A stretch of DNA of 42,075 nt from Chloroflexota bacterium (GTDB lineage Bacteria > Chloroflexota > Limnocylindria > Limnocylindrales > CSP1-4): NCBI GenBank assembly GCA_003171065.1, contig PMXQ01000086.1:2195-44269 (forward strand), read 5' to 3'. The notes under the pieces are model-generated. The model did not search any database. It was given only the letters and a program-made list of their open reading frames with translations, and was not told the origin of the DNA. This document shows positions 9,361-18,061 of the stretch, piece after piece (position 1 is the stretch's first letter; each line of letters begins with the position of its first letter). Position numbers and translations under genes: made by a program.

Positions 9361-10404
9361 CTACCCTGCGACCCTGAGGCTGCCCACCAGATCGGGGTTG
9401 GAGACCTCGCCGGAGACGTTGCCGCCGCTCAGGGCGTTCCAGCCGCCCAGCAGCTTGATGAACTCCCGCATCAGCTCGTCGTTGAACTGGCCGCGCATCG
9501 CCACCCGCATCAGCCGCAGTGCCTCGAAGGCGGTCACGGCAGTCTTGTACGGCCGGCGAGAGGTCAGCGCGTCGAAGGCATCGACAATGGCCACGACCTG
9601 GCTGTCCAGGGCGATCTGCGAGCCGGCGCGCGAAGTCGGGTAGCCGGACCCGTCGCAGCGCTCGTGATGCTCGGAGATGATGTGGGCGTAGGAGGGGGCG
9701 TAGCCGAGGGCACGCACGATCATGTCGTGGCCGGCCTTGGCGTGGCCTCGCATGACCTGCCACTCGACGGCGTCGAGTGGTCCCGGCTTGTCCAGGATCA
9801 CCTTGGGCACGCGGTTCTTACCGATGTCGTGGAGGAGGCCGCCGCGGGCCACGTCCCGGATCTCCTGCGGCCCACCAAAGCGCGTGAAGCGGGCGAGAAC
9901 GATGCCGTACACAGCGGAGTTGATGGCGTGCGTGTGCGTTGCCATGTGCTTCTGCATCGTGGCGACCATGGCCCAGACCAGATCCTCGTCCTCCAGCATG
10001 CGGAAGGTGATGGCGTCGACAGCGTTCTGGGTCATCATCAGGCCGTCGTGGTCGAGCGGCCGGTCGCGCATGAAGACCGGGGCCAGCACCTTGGCGGCGA
10101 TCGAATAGGCCGTCTTGCTGCGCTCGATGGGCGACATGCGCTGGTTGGCGAGCACCCTCGGCAGCGACGCGGCCAGGGCCCCATGCAGCAGGTCGGCATC
10201 GATCTCGCGAACCAGGAACGACATCCCGCGCTGGGCCCTGGCGACAACGCGCCGCAGGTCTCCACCGCGCATGGCATACAGGATCGGCCTTGGCCCGCGC
10301 CAGATGTACAGGTCGCAGGGCAGCGTCTCGATGTCGGTCAGGACTCGGGCCGGAACGGGCTCGAATCCTGGCGGGGCGGCGGTGATGGCCGGTTGGACTG
10401 GCAT
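9361..10404 (-). CDS. HD-GYP domain protein (putative cyclic-di-GMP phosphodiesterase)
   Basis: HDIGKNRVPKVILDKPGPLDAVEWQVMRGHAKAGHDMI ... EHHERCDGSGYP. The track ORF starts at 10440, but a predicted promoter at 10444-10470 favours the ATG at 10404. Confidence 0.9.
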   Translation of the reverse strand: MPVQPAITAAPPGFEPVPARVLTDIETLPCDLYIWRGPRPILYAMRGGDLRRVVARAQRGMSFLVREIDADLLHGALAASLPRVLANQRMSPIERSKTAYSIAAKVLAPVFMRDRPLDHDGLMMTQNAVDAITFRMLEDEDLVWAMVATMQKHMATHTHAINSAVYGIVLARFTRFGGPQEIRDVARGGLLHDIGKNRVPKVILDKPGPLDAVEWQVMRGHAKAGHDMIVRALGYAPSYAHIISEHHERCDGSGYPTSRAGSQIALDSQVVAIVDAFDALTSRRPYKTAVTAFEALRLMRVAMRGQFNDELMREFIKLLGGWNALSGGNVSGEVSNPDLVGSLRVAG

Positions 10405-10443
10405 GTCTGCTCGAATGTGCGCGGGGCTGAGTGCCCACAAGAG

Positions 10444-10470
10444 GTGTCGGTGCCATCCGAACCCCCTTGA
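10444..10470 (-). promoter_or_regulatory. Putative sigma28 (FliA) promoter of the HD-GYP gene
   Basis: Minus strand TCAA-N15-ACCGACAC. Confidence 0.55.
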
Positions 10471-10484
10471 GAGGAGTCAGGCGG

Positions 10485-10512
10485 TCAAATGCGGGAGCCG
10501 GCCAGCCGATAC
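10485..10512 (+). promoter_or_regulatory. Putative sigma28 (FliA) promoter of cheR
   Basis: Plus strand TCAA-N16-GCCGATAC (also readable as CAAA-N15), just upstream of the cheR ATG at 10521. Confidence 0.55.
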
Positions 10513-10520
10513 CTCCCGCG

Positions 10521-11363
10521 ATGGAGACTCCGCCAAGCCCTGAGCGACCTGCCCTTGCGCCCGCGTTCGCGCCGGCTCCCGAGCTCGACACCGTCGCCTA
10601 CGACCGGCTCGCCCGAGAAGTTCGCAGCCTACTTGGAATCGACCTGAGCCAGTACAAACCGGCCCAGGTCTGGCGCCGGGTGAACGGTTTCGCGGCGGCT
10701 CGCGGCCTGACCGACTCCGACGTCCTGGTCGCCAGGGTTCGCCAGGATGCGGCGCTGCGCCAGGCCTTCCTGGACATGCTGACCATCAACGTCAGCGAGT
10801 TCTTTCGGAACCCAGAGGCCTGGGAGATGCTGGTCGATCGACACCTGAGGTCGATGCTGCACAGCCAGCTCTCGATCAGGATCTGGAGCGCCGGCTGTTC
10901 GCTCGGCTACGAGCCCTTCACCGTGGCGATGCTCGCCCGCGAGATCGCGCCGGCGTCGTCTGTCCGCATCCTGGCCACCGACCTCGACGACACGATTCTG
11001 TCGCGCGCCCGGCAGGCGACCTACACCGAGGCCCAGATGGCGGGCGTTTCGGATGGGCGGCGGGCCCGGTTCTTTCGGCGCAGCGAGGACAGATGGGAGG
11101 TGAAGCCGGAGCTGAAGGCCCTGGTCACTTTCGGGCGGCACGACCTTCTCAAGGATGCCTACGAGAAGCCGTTCGACCTGATCTGCTGTCGTAACGTGGT
11201 CATCTACTTCACCGAGCAGGCCAAGGTCGACCTCTACCGGCGCTTCTGCGCTGCGCTCCGGCCAGCCGGGATCCTCTTCCTGGGAGCGACTGAGTCGATC
11301 CCAAACGCCCGGGCGGTCGGCCTGGAACCCGCGGGGCTCACCTTCTACAGGCGCCCCGCGTAG
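10521..11363 (+). CDS. cheR: CheR-type chemoreceptor protein methyltransferase
   Basis: MLTINVSEFFRNPEAWEML, IRIWSAGCSLGYEPFTVAML, FDLICCRNVVIYFTEQAK. Start taken at METPPSPERP within the longer track ORF. Confidence 0.92.
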   Translation: METPPSPERPALAPAFAPAPELDTVAYDRLAREVRSLLGIDLSQYKPAQVWRRVNGFAAARGLTDSDVLVARVRQDAALRQAFLDMLTINVSEFFRNPEAWEMLVDRHLRSMLHSQLSIRIWSAGCSLGYEPFTVAMLAREIAPASSVRILATDLDDTILSRARQATYTEAQMAGVSDGRRARFFRRSEDRWEVKPELKALVTFGRHDLLKDAYEKPFDLICCRNVVIYFTEQAKVDLYRRFCAALRPAGILFLGATESIPNARAVGLEPAGLTFYRRPA

Positions 11364-11516
11364 GGTCCTCGCCGGCAACACCGGGGCCGATTGGGCCTGG
11401 CCGAACGGGCCGTCCAGGGCGCGGAAGTCCGTTCCCGCTCCGCTCCGGGGTCCTGCCCAAGACCATGCAAACGCAGCATTCCAGATCCCACGGCCGTGGG
11501 CTACCCTCCGGGGCGT

Positions 11517-11960
11517 ATGACAACTCCCACACCGCTCCACGCGGGGAGCCACTCACCCTCGGTGCTGATCGTGGACGATGACGAGTACGTCTACGGCGCG
11601 CTGGAAGCCGCCCTCCGCGGCCTGAGGGTTCATCTCCTGACCGCGCGCACGGCGGCTGAGGGTGAGGCTCTTGCCCTGCAACATCGACCGGCGCTGGCCA
11701 TCGTGGACGTGGGCCTGCCGGATCGGAACGGCTACCGGCTGACCGCCGATCTGCGTCGCTCGCCGTCGCTGACGGGGATGCGCATCCTCATCCTGACCGG
11801 CCAGTCGCCCGACGAGGCGGCCGCCCGCGACTCGGGCGCCAACGGCCTGATCCTCAAGCCGTTCCGGCTGCACCACTTCCTCGATCTGGTCCGCGAGCAG
11901 CTCGGCTCGCGCGAGCACGATCAGGAGCGCCTGCCCGCGGTCCTCGCTCGCGGCGCCTGA
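11517..11960 (+). CDS. Single-domain response regulator (receiver)
   Basis: SVLIVDDDEYVYGALEAAL, phosphoacceptor D in AIVDVGLPDRNGY, conserved K in LILKPF. Confidence 0.9.
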   Translation: MTTPTPLHAGSHSPSVLIVDDDEYVYGALEAALRGLRVHLLTARTAAEGEALALQHRPALAIVDVGLPDRNGYRLTADLRRSPSLTGMRILILTGQSPDEAAARDSGANGLILKPFRLHHFLDLVREQLGSREHDQERLPAVLARGA

Positions 11961-12101
11961 CCCAAAGGTCGAGCAGGACGCCGTCGCTTCAGGCCTCTGC
12001 GCACCGGCCTCGATCAAAGCTTGCCCGCAGATCTTCGTCCGAGCGTCAGCCAGATGCCTTGTGGCGCATCCATGCTCCGAGCGGGCCCGACTGAGGTCCC
12101 C

Positions 12102-14156
12102 TCATGCCGCGCCAGCTGTCGTCTGGAACCGGTGGTGGTCCTCCGCGTAATGCCGGAGCACAACATGTTCGACGTGGCCGGCCCGGACTCCCGCCTCCAT
12201 CATCCGGTTCCACATGTCCCAGTCATTGGGTCTCCGCTCGCGCCAGCACTCCTCGTCTTCGCGGATGAACCTCAGGCCTGACGAATAGAGAACGGCCTCA
12301 GCACAGAACCCTGCCTGGCGCGGCGGCCATACACCCAGCCTGAACCATTGACCTTCTGGCAGCTCTATCCAGGAGTCGCCATACACGAACTCCAGCCGAT
12401 GCTCGAGTGCAACAGAGAGCAGCGCCTCGATGTGGTCTCGCGTGAACTCGTCATTGTTGGCCTGAGGTGCGATCCACTGACCTCGGGCCAGTTCCAGGCC
12501 GTGGTTATACAGTCGCGAGCCGACGCACATCCACGCCAGCTCCGGGTCGCCCTGGTACGGGCTCAGTTCCGGGAGGTCTTCGAACCGGACCCTGGGGTCG
12601 TCCACAGTTCGAATGGCATCGAGGGTTTCCTCGGTGGCGTGGTCGCCAACCACAACGACCTCGATGTTCCTGTAGGTCTGGCTGAGGACGGAGGCGAGCG
12701 ATCGCTCTACCAGGATCCGGCCACGGCTGTACGTTGGGATCACGACGCTCACAAGTGGGTTGTCGTCGGCCCCGTCGGGCCAGCAGACCTCGCGGTCGCC
12801 CCGCAGCTGGGCGAGTGTCTCGCGCTCTTCGATGCTCCTGGCCCTGATCATCCGGCGGTGAGCCAGATTCGCCCGCGCCTCGGACTCCACGGCGAGTTCA
12901 CGCTCCCGAGCCTGGCTGCGAGCCAGACCGGGCGTCAGTCCTCGCAGGGAGCCACGGCCGGCATGGTCCGCTGCCCAGCGGAATGCGTCCGCCCACTCGG
13001 CCGCTCGATCGCGGACGTTGTACTCGGCACGGACCCGCTCCCCGGCCCGGCCGGCGAGATCCTCCCGCATCTGAGACGAGGCGGCCAACCGGCGCAGCTT
13101 CTCGCGCCACTCGGCCTTGTTGCGGGCCAGCAGCCCATCCACGCCGTCGCGAATGACGTCATAGGGACCGCCGCCCATGGTCCGGGATGCAACGGTGGCT
13201 GCACCGACGAGCGAGTACTCGAGCCAGTGGAGTTCCGAGCGGGCGCGACTGAAATCGTCCTGGCCGACTGGTGCGAGGCCTATTGCCGGCCGTGCGGCCG
13301 CGAGCTGGCCTGCAAAGTCGCGGACCTCCTGGACGTACGGCAGTGCCTCGTCCACGACGGCGCGGACGCCGGGATCGTCGCTGCCGAGCCAGATCCGGCG
13401 CCCGCCGGTCGCTCGAGCGGTCTCGTCCACGGCATCGCGGCAGATCGCGTAGTCGTGCAGGCGGACGGCCATACCGTAGTACAGGAACGACAGTGGCCGG
13501 GGCTCGGAATCCGGAGTCTGCTGCTCATACCATTCAGTGTTGACGGCATTGCGAACCACGCGCACGGCGGAGTTGTAGCGGCGAAGGCTGCTCGCCAGCG
13601 TGGGGGTCGTCACCGTCACGAGGTCGGCCCGGCGGGCGAAGCGCTCGATCAGGTCGAGATCGCCCTGGATGCGGTGATAGAAGCCGAGCCAGGGCTGAGG
13701 CGCCAGCAGCATGTCGTCGATCTCGTATACCATCGCCCGTCCGCGCAACACGGATCGATCCCGTTCAATGGCGGCCAGCAGATCGCGGACGATTCGATCC
13801 CGGGCGACAGGCGCATGACCCGTCGTCTTGCAGTGGCCGGCAAGCGTGGCGGCATCCGGAGCAGCGTAGTCGCACTCGTCGCAGGCGCAGACCGTGGCGT
13901 AGTACCGCCGAAAGACCAGGACGTCGGCCCACTCGATCGGCGAGGTGTCAATCACGGCGACGCCGTCGCGAACGGCATCGTCGAGGCGGTCGGCGTAGGC
14001 AGGCGGAACCTGCACTCGGTAGTCGTTGAACTCGCCCCAGGTTCGCAGCTCCACGCCGTGATCGGCGAGCAGACCGCGGTAGACGCCCAGTCGCACGGAG
14101 TCGCACACTCCAGCGTCGATCGAGCCATAGACGAGGACGCGCAGTGGTTCGCCCAT
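12102..14156 (-). CDS. Two-domain glycosyltransferase (N-terminal GT4-like domain with C2H2-like motif, C-terminal GT2-like domain)
   Basis: 684 aa; C-terminal LVSVVIPTYSRGRILVERSLASVLSQTYRNIEVVVVGDHATEETLDAI is GT2-type. The N-terminal ~400 aa are clearly related to the protein at 19378-20580 (e.g. SELHWLEYSLVGAAT / SELHWLEYALAGAAT). Confidence 0.85.
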   Translation of the reverse strand: MGEPLRVLVYGSIDAGVCDSVRLGVYRGLLADHGVELRTWGEFNDYRVQVPPAYADRLDDAVRDGVAVIDTSPIEWADVLVFRRYYATVCACDECDYAAPDAATLAGHCKTTGHAPVARDRIVRDLLAAIERDRSVLRGRAMVYEIDDMLLAPQPWLGFYHRIQGDLDLIERFARRADLVTVTTPTLASSLRRYNSAVRVVRNAVNTEWYEQQTPDSEPRPLSFLYYGMAVRLHDYAICRDAVDETARATGGRRIWLGSDDPGVRAVVDEALPYVQEVRDFAGQLAAARPAIGLAPVGQDDFSRARSELHWLEYSLVGAATVASRTMGGGPYDVIRDGVDGLLARNKAEWREKLRRLAASSQMREDLAGRAGERVRAEYNVRDRAAEWADAFRWAADHAGRGSLRGLTPGLARSQARERELAVESEARANLAHRRMIRARSIEERETLAQLRGDREVCWPDGADDNPLVSVVIPTYSRGRILVERSLASVLSQTYRNIEVVVVGDHATEETLDAIRTVDDPRVRFEDLPELSPYQGDPELAWMCVGSRLYNHGLELARGQWIAPQANNDEFTRDHIEALLSVALEHRLEFVYGDSWIELPEGQWFRLGVWPPRQAGFCAEAVLYSSGLRFIREDEECWRERRPNDWDMWNRMMEAGVRAGHVEHVVLRHYAEDHHRFQTTAGAA

Positions 14157-14284
14157 AGGCCTCTATGATCCCGGCACGTTGAGGCAGAGATAAGGGGTCA
14201 TAGGTGGTGCCGAAAAGGGGAGGGTTGGAGGTCCCAAGCTGCGCCGCCGCCAGAGGCCGACGCGACGAGCCCGCAATCGTCCGG

Positions 14285-14530
14285 TCAGTGGCGCAGGGGG
14301 CGATCCCCGCCGTCGATGGCGCGGACTATACGGTCATCGTTGAGGAGGCGCAACTCGCGACGAATCTGCTCGAGCTGGCACTGCAAAGAGATGAGCAGCT
14401 CGCGATCGTCGAGGAGGATGCGCTCCAGGCGATGCTGTATGGCCCGCACGGAGAGCGGGCTCAGGGCAGCGGCGAGCGTCTCGGCCGCGACCTCGCGCTC
14501 GATCGTACTTCCGTGCGGGGCCGGCATCAT
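14285..14530 (-). CDS. Small helical hypothetical protein between fliS and the glycosyltransferase; candidate export chaperone
   Basis: 81 aa, 4-nt overlap with fliS; RLERILLDDRELLISLQCQLEQIRRELRLLNDDRIV is predicted helical/coiled coil. No firm family match. Confidence 0.5.
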   Translation of the reverse strand: MMPAPHGSTIEREVAAETLAAALSPLSVRAIQHRLERILLDDRELLISLQCQLEQIRRELRLLNDDRIVRAIDGGDRPLRH

Positions 14531-15000
14531 CGCCGTACGCCCCCTGCGGCGTACTCGCCGGCAGACACCAGGACGGGCCTCACGGTGGGCGCGCGAAACG
14601 GCGTGGGTTCGGCCGGAGCTTCAGCGGCGCCCGACGCCGGGCGAGCCGCGATCTCCTGCCACGCCTCGAGCAGACCTCGCAGAACCTTGATCGCCTCTTC
14701 CGTCGGCCGGGGATCCTTGGCCAGGTTGCCGGCCACCAGCCGGCGCATCACAAAGTCGTAGAGCTGATCAAGCTGGATAGCGATCGGGCCCGCCGAGAGG
14801 TCCAGCGATCCGCGCAGGGCCGCCACGATCTCCTGTGAGCGGATGGACGCGTTGTGGGCCTTCTCGATCTCACGGCGTTCCACGAATGCCAGGTGCTGCG
14901 TCGCGAAGCGGATCGCCCCCTGGTAGAGCAGGACGATCTGGCCGGCGCGAGTGGCACTGGCGACCTGGGACGTCCGATAGGCGGCGGTCGGATCGAGCAT
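14527..15000 (-). CDS. fliS: Flagellar secretion chaperone FliS
   Basis: MLDPTAAYRTSQVASATRAGQIVLLYQGAIRFATQHLAFVERREIEKAHNASIRSQEIVAALRGSLDLS ... LYDFVMRRLVAGN. Start moved from 15156 to ATG 15000. Confidence 0.93.
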   Translation of the reverse strand: MLDPTAAYRTSQVASATRAGQIVLLYQGAIRFATQHLAFVERREIEKAHNASIRSQEIVAALRGSLDLSAGPIAIQLDQLYDFVMRRLVAGNLAKDPRPTEEAIKVLRGLLEAWQEIAARPASGAAEAPAEPTPFRAPTVRPVLVSAGEYAAGGVRR

Positions 15001-15059
15001 GGAGCGGGAGCCTCGTGACTTCGCTGGTGGGGGCTGGCCGTGCGGCCGTTCCACGTTAG

Positions 15060-15087
15060 GTATCGGCTCCGGAGGGGGTCGCCTTGA
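15060..15087 (-). promoter_or_regulatory. Putative sigma28 promoter upstream of fliS
   Basis: Minus strand TCAA-N16-GCCGATAC. Confidence 0.5.
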
Positions 15088-15236
15088 CCGAACGTGGCCC
15101 CCCGGCACCACCTGGACCGGCCACCATGGGGCTGAGCCCGGGACCGAGAGCGGCACGCCCCGACAGCGCGGCTGTCACCTGGCGAACGCCCCGCACGGCG
15201 AGTTGAGCACAGGGAGAGCCCCGAGTTGGGCCGTCG

Positions 15237-17480
15237 CTAGCTGCTGGAGGTGGACGTGCTGCTCAGGCCGCTCGACGAACTAGAACTCGACGAGCTAGAT
15301 GATGTCGATTCGCCGAGCTCGGCGGCGATCTGGGCCGACTGGGACTGCAGCGTCGCCAGAGTCGTCTCCATGGCCGTGAATTGCGCCTCGATCATCGACG
15401 TGTAGTTGTCGATCATCTCCTGCTCGGTGGCTTCGCGGCTCTGAACGGAGGTTATCTGGTCCGTCAGGCTCGTCGTGCTCGACTGGATGTAGGCCTGCGT
15501 GTTCGACGGATCCTCATAGCCCTGCAGCTGGGCCAACAGTTGACCCAGTGGACCCGTGGCGCTGTCGAGCAGGCTGGACGCCCCGTTCGGGTCGTTGGTC
15601 AACGCAGCAGCCAGTTTGTTCGTATCTAGCTGAAGCCGATTCGTCGTCCCAACTGCAGAGCCGACGGTGCCGGTGCTGACCCCGAGCGCGCTCAGGGAGT
15701 TGGTGTTGCCACCGCCGACGGCCTGCATGACCGTGTTGCGCAGGCTCAGGAACATCGTCAGGGCCGTGGGGTCGTCCGCCAGCGGACCGGCGGATCCGGC
15801 CGTGCCTCCGACCGTCCCGGGCGTGTTCGCTGTCAGGTTGTCGAGCGTGTCACCCAGGCTGTTGAAGGCCGATATGAAGGAACTCAGGGCAGTCTGCACG
15901 GCATTTGTGTCGACACCCACGCTGAGAGTCTCGGTCTCACCGAGGGGCGACTGGCCGACCAGGCTCAAGGACACGCTGTCGATGGCGTTCGTGACCGTGT
16001 TGCTGGCGCTGATGATCGACCGGCCATCCACGGTGAGCTGCGCATTCCGGCCGACGACCTGAGCGTTGGTCGTTCCGGGAGCCAGCTTGAGCGCAGCCCC
16101 CAGATTGCCGCTCGTGTCGACTATGTCAATGGCGGACGCGCCCGTGCTCTGCGCCGTCAGCTCGATCTCGTCGTTGGTTCGGTCGACCGAGGCGACGACT
16201 CCCGCGCCCGCGTTGTTGATCCTGGTGATGACGTCCGACAGCGAGTCCTTCGTCGTGTCGTACGAGATGGCCACACCGTTGATCGTCAGCACGCCGGTGC
16301 TGGTCGAGGTCACCCCTGGAATATCGGACGTGTCGATCGTACTGACCATGCGGGCGACGCCAAGATTCGTGGCACCCGTAATCGTCGGATTGGCGGCGTT
16401 CGTCGCGCTCGAGTTGGCGATCCCGAGCATCCCCAGGGCATTGCTCGAGTCGCCCGACGCGCTGAACGACAGCGAATGCGCGACGGCGCCACCGGCGATG
16501 CTCAACTGGAGTTTGTTGCCCACCACAGAGAACGTGGCAGTGGCCGAGGGGTCGGCGGAGACGTTTGAACCGCCGGCCTGCAACTGATTCTGGATCGCCT
16601 GGCCGAAGCCCGCCATGACCTGATCCAGCGTCGTCTTGGTGGGATCCCCAACCGTGTAGTGGACGATGACTCCGTCGACGATGGCGCTGATCTGTCCGGC
16701 CGTGACGCTGCCGGGCAGGTTCAACGATTGCAGCGTTGGATCCAGATAGGCCGTGCCGTCGACGGTCGCGTTCTGGACGTTGGCCACGCCCTGTGTGCCC
16801 AGGCCGAAAGCGGTCGCCAGATTGCTGGTGTCGGAAGGATCGCCGAAGCCGATCGTGTGCGCCGCCGAGTTGCCGCTGATCGCGAGCTGCAGCTGCCCGT
16901 TGACGATGGAGGCGCTGACCGTGCTCCCGCTGTCGGTGGTCTGGAGCTGCGTCTGAAGCGCGCTCGACAGATCGTCGATCACGGATTGGAGGGTCGTGGT
17001 AGTGGGATCCCCGACCGTGACCTGGACGGCGGTCCCGTCCACCGTGAGGGTCATAGTGCCGGCCGTGATGGGAGTCGCAAGGTTGGCGTTGGCGAGTGTC
17101 TGCGACGTGTCGACGTTTCCCGTTACCGCGGCGCCGAGTGCGCCGGTCGAAGTCGCCCGTGTCGCCGTCGCCAGGTTCTGGACAGAGATCTGGTATGAGG
17201 CGACGGTGGCGCTCGCGCCCGCCGAAGCCGTCAGGACCGAGCTATCGCTCGATGTAGCCGCGCGGCTCGAGCCTGCGCTCGTGACGGTAAAGTTCTTGAG
17301 CTGAGTTACGACGCTGTCGATGGCCGAGCCGAGCTGCCCGTATGCCGTCTTCTCGGAGGTGAGGCTGGCTTCTTTCGTCTGAAGGTCGGTTAGCGGCTGC
17401 TTCTCGGCTGCCACGAGAGCGTCGATGATGCTCTGTGTGTTGAGTCCTGAGATTACGCCGCCGAATTGGATCGTTGACAT
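15237..17480 (-). CDS. fliD: Flagellar hook-associated protein 2 / filament cap FliD
   Basis: MSTIQFGGVISGLNTQSIIDALVAAEKQPLTDLQTKEASLTSEKTAYGQL and C-terminal LTDQITSVQSREATEQEMIDNYTSMIEAQFTAMETTLATLQSQ are FliD signatures; Ser-rich C-terminal tail. Confidence 0.95.
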   Translation of the reverse strand: MSTIQFGGVISGLNTQSIIDALVAAEKQPLTDLQTKEASLTSEKTAYGQLGSAIDSVVTQLKNFTVTSAGSSRAATSSDSSVLTASAGASATVASYQISVQNLATATRATSTGALGAAVTGNVDTSQTLANANLATPITAGTMTLTVDGTAVQVTVGDPTTTTLQSVIDDLSSALQTQLQTTDSGSTVSASIVNGQLQLAISGNSAAHTIGFGDPSDTSNLATAFGLGTQGVANVQNATVDGTAYLDPTLQSLNLPGSVTAGQISAIVDGVIVHYTVGDPTKTTLDQVMAGFGQAIQNQLQAGGSNVSADPSATATFSVVGNKLQLSIAGGAVAHSLSFSASGDSSNALGMLGIANSSATNAANPTITGATNLGVARMVSTIDTSDIPGVTSTSTGVLTINGVAISYDTTKDSLSDVITRINNAGAGVVASVDRTNDEIELTAQSTGASAIDIVDTSGNLGAALKLAPGTTNAQVVGRNAQLTVDGRSIISASNTVTNAIDSVSLSLVGQSPLGETETLSVGVDTNAVQTALSSFISAFNSLGDTLDNLTANTPGTVGGTAGSAGPLADDPTALTMFLSLRNTVMQAVGGGNTNSLSALGVSTGTVGSAVGTTNRLQLDTNKLAAALTNDPNGASSLLDSATGPLGQLLAQLQGYEDPSNTQAYIQSSTTSLTDQITSVQSREATEQEMIDNYTSMIEAQFTAMETTLATLQSQSAQIAAELGESTSSSSSSSSSSSGLSSTSTSSS

Positions 17481-17535
17481 CCTGGTCTCCCGGAAGCGCC
17501 ATGGCCAGCCCCGTCCGCCGGAGCAGCCGTTCGGG

Positions 17536-17562
17536 GTATCGGCTCAAGTCTCGCAAGCTTGA
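17536..17562 (-). promoter_or_regulatory. Putative sigma28 promoter of fliD
   Basis: Minus strand TCAA-N15-GCCGATAC, 55 nt upstream of the fliD ATG. Confidence 0.65.
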
Positions 17563-17619
17563 GCCGGCGAGCGGCAGTCCACCAGCCGGGTTTCCCCCCG
17601 AACTTGCGGGCTGGGCCGC

Positions 17620-17955
17620 TCACTTCGCCCGCGCTGTTGATCGGCTCGAGTCGCGGGTGGTGTTCATCATCCGCCGCGTGTTGGCGAGCCTCTCGCGGAG
17701 TGAAGCCATCTCGGTTCGGAGCTGATCGGCAGCCTCTCGATCGCGGTCGAGAATCCGGCGAAGCCTGGCGTTGAGGTCCGGCGGGCGCGTCTTGGGGTCC
17801 GTCCGAACGAGGAATCGAAGAGCCGCCTCGCGCGCCTTCAGGGCCGCGGTCGCGGCTTCCAGGTCGGGATCGGGTCGCCGGCCCAAGGCAACCATCAGGG
17901 CATCCGTGGCAGCTTCGAGGGCACTGATAGTGGCGACCTGGTGGGTGGCGTCCAT
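17620..17955 (-). CDS. Hypothetical helical protein between flagellin and fliD (possible chaperone-like protein)
   Basis: MDATHQVATISALEAATDALMVALGRRPDPDLEAATAALKAREAALRFLV ... RRILDRDREAADQLRTEMASLRERLANTRRMM; heptad-like. The track ORF start is 17961. Confidence 0.6.
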   Translation of the reverse strand: MDATHQVATISALEAATDALMVALGRRPDPDLEAATAALKAREAALRFLVRTDPKTRPPDLNARLRRILDRDREAADQLRTEMASLRERLANTRRMMNTTRDSSRSTARAK

Positions 17956-17981
17956 TCTCACCTTGGGGCCGAAGGCCGAAC

Positions 17982-18015
17982 AGAAGGGGCCGGCGGTAAC
18001 CCGCCGGCCCCTTCT
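17982..18015 (-). terminator. Hairpin downstream of flagellin, probable intrinsic terminator
   Basis: Perfect 15-bp inverted repeat agaaggggccggcgg-taac-ccgccggccccttct, 47 nt after the flagellin stop; only modest U content follows. Confidence 0.7.
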
Positions 18016-18061
18016 TGACTCTCAGTCGGTGGCCCAACCGGCGTCGGGCCAGGGAACCGAA

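Noticed and set aside
12348-14168. 606-aa plus-strand ORF opposite the glycosyltransferase
   Set aside because: Antisense shadow ORF typical of high-GC DNA. The minus strand encodes a clear two-domain glycosyltransferase.
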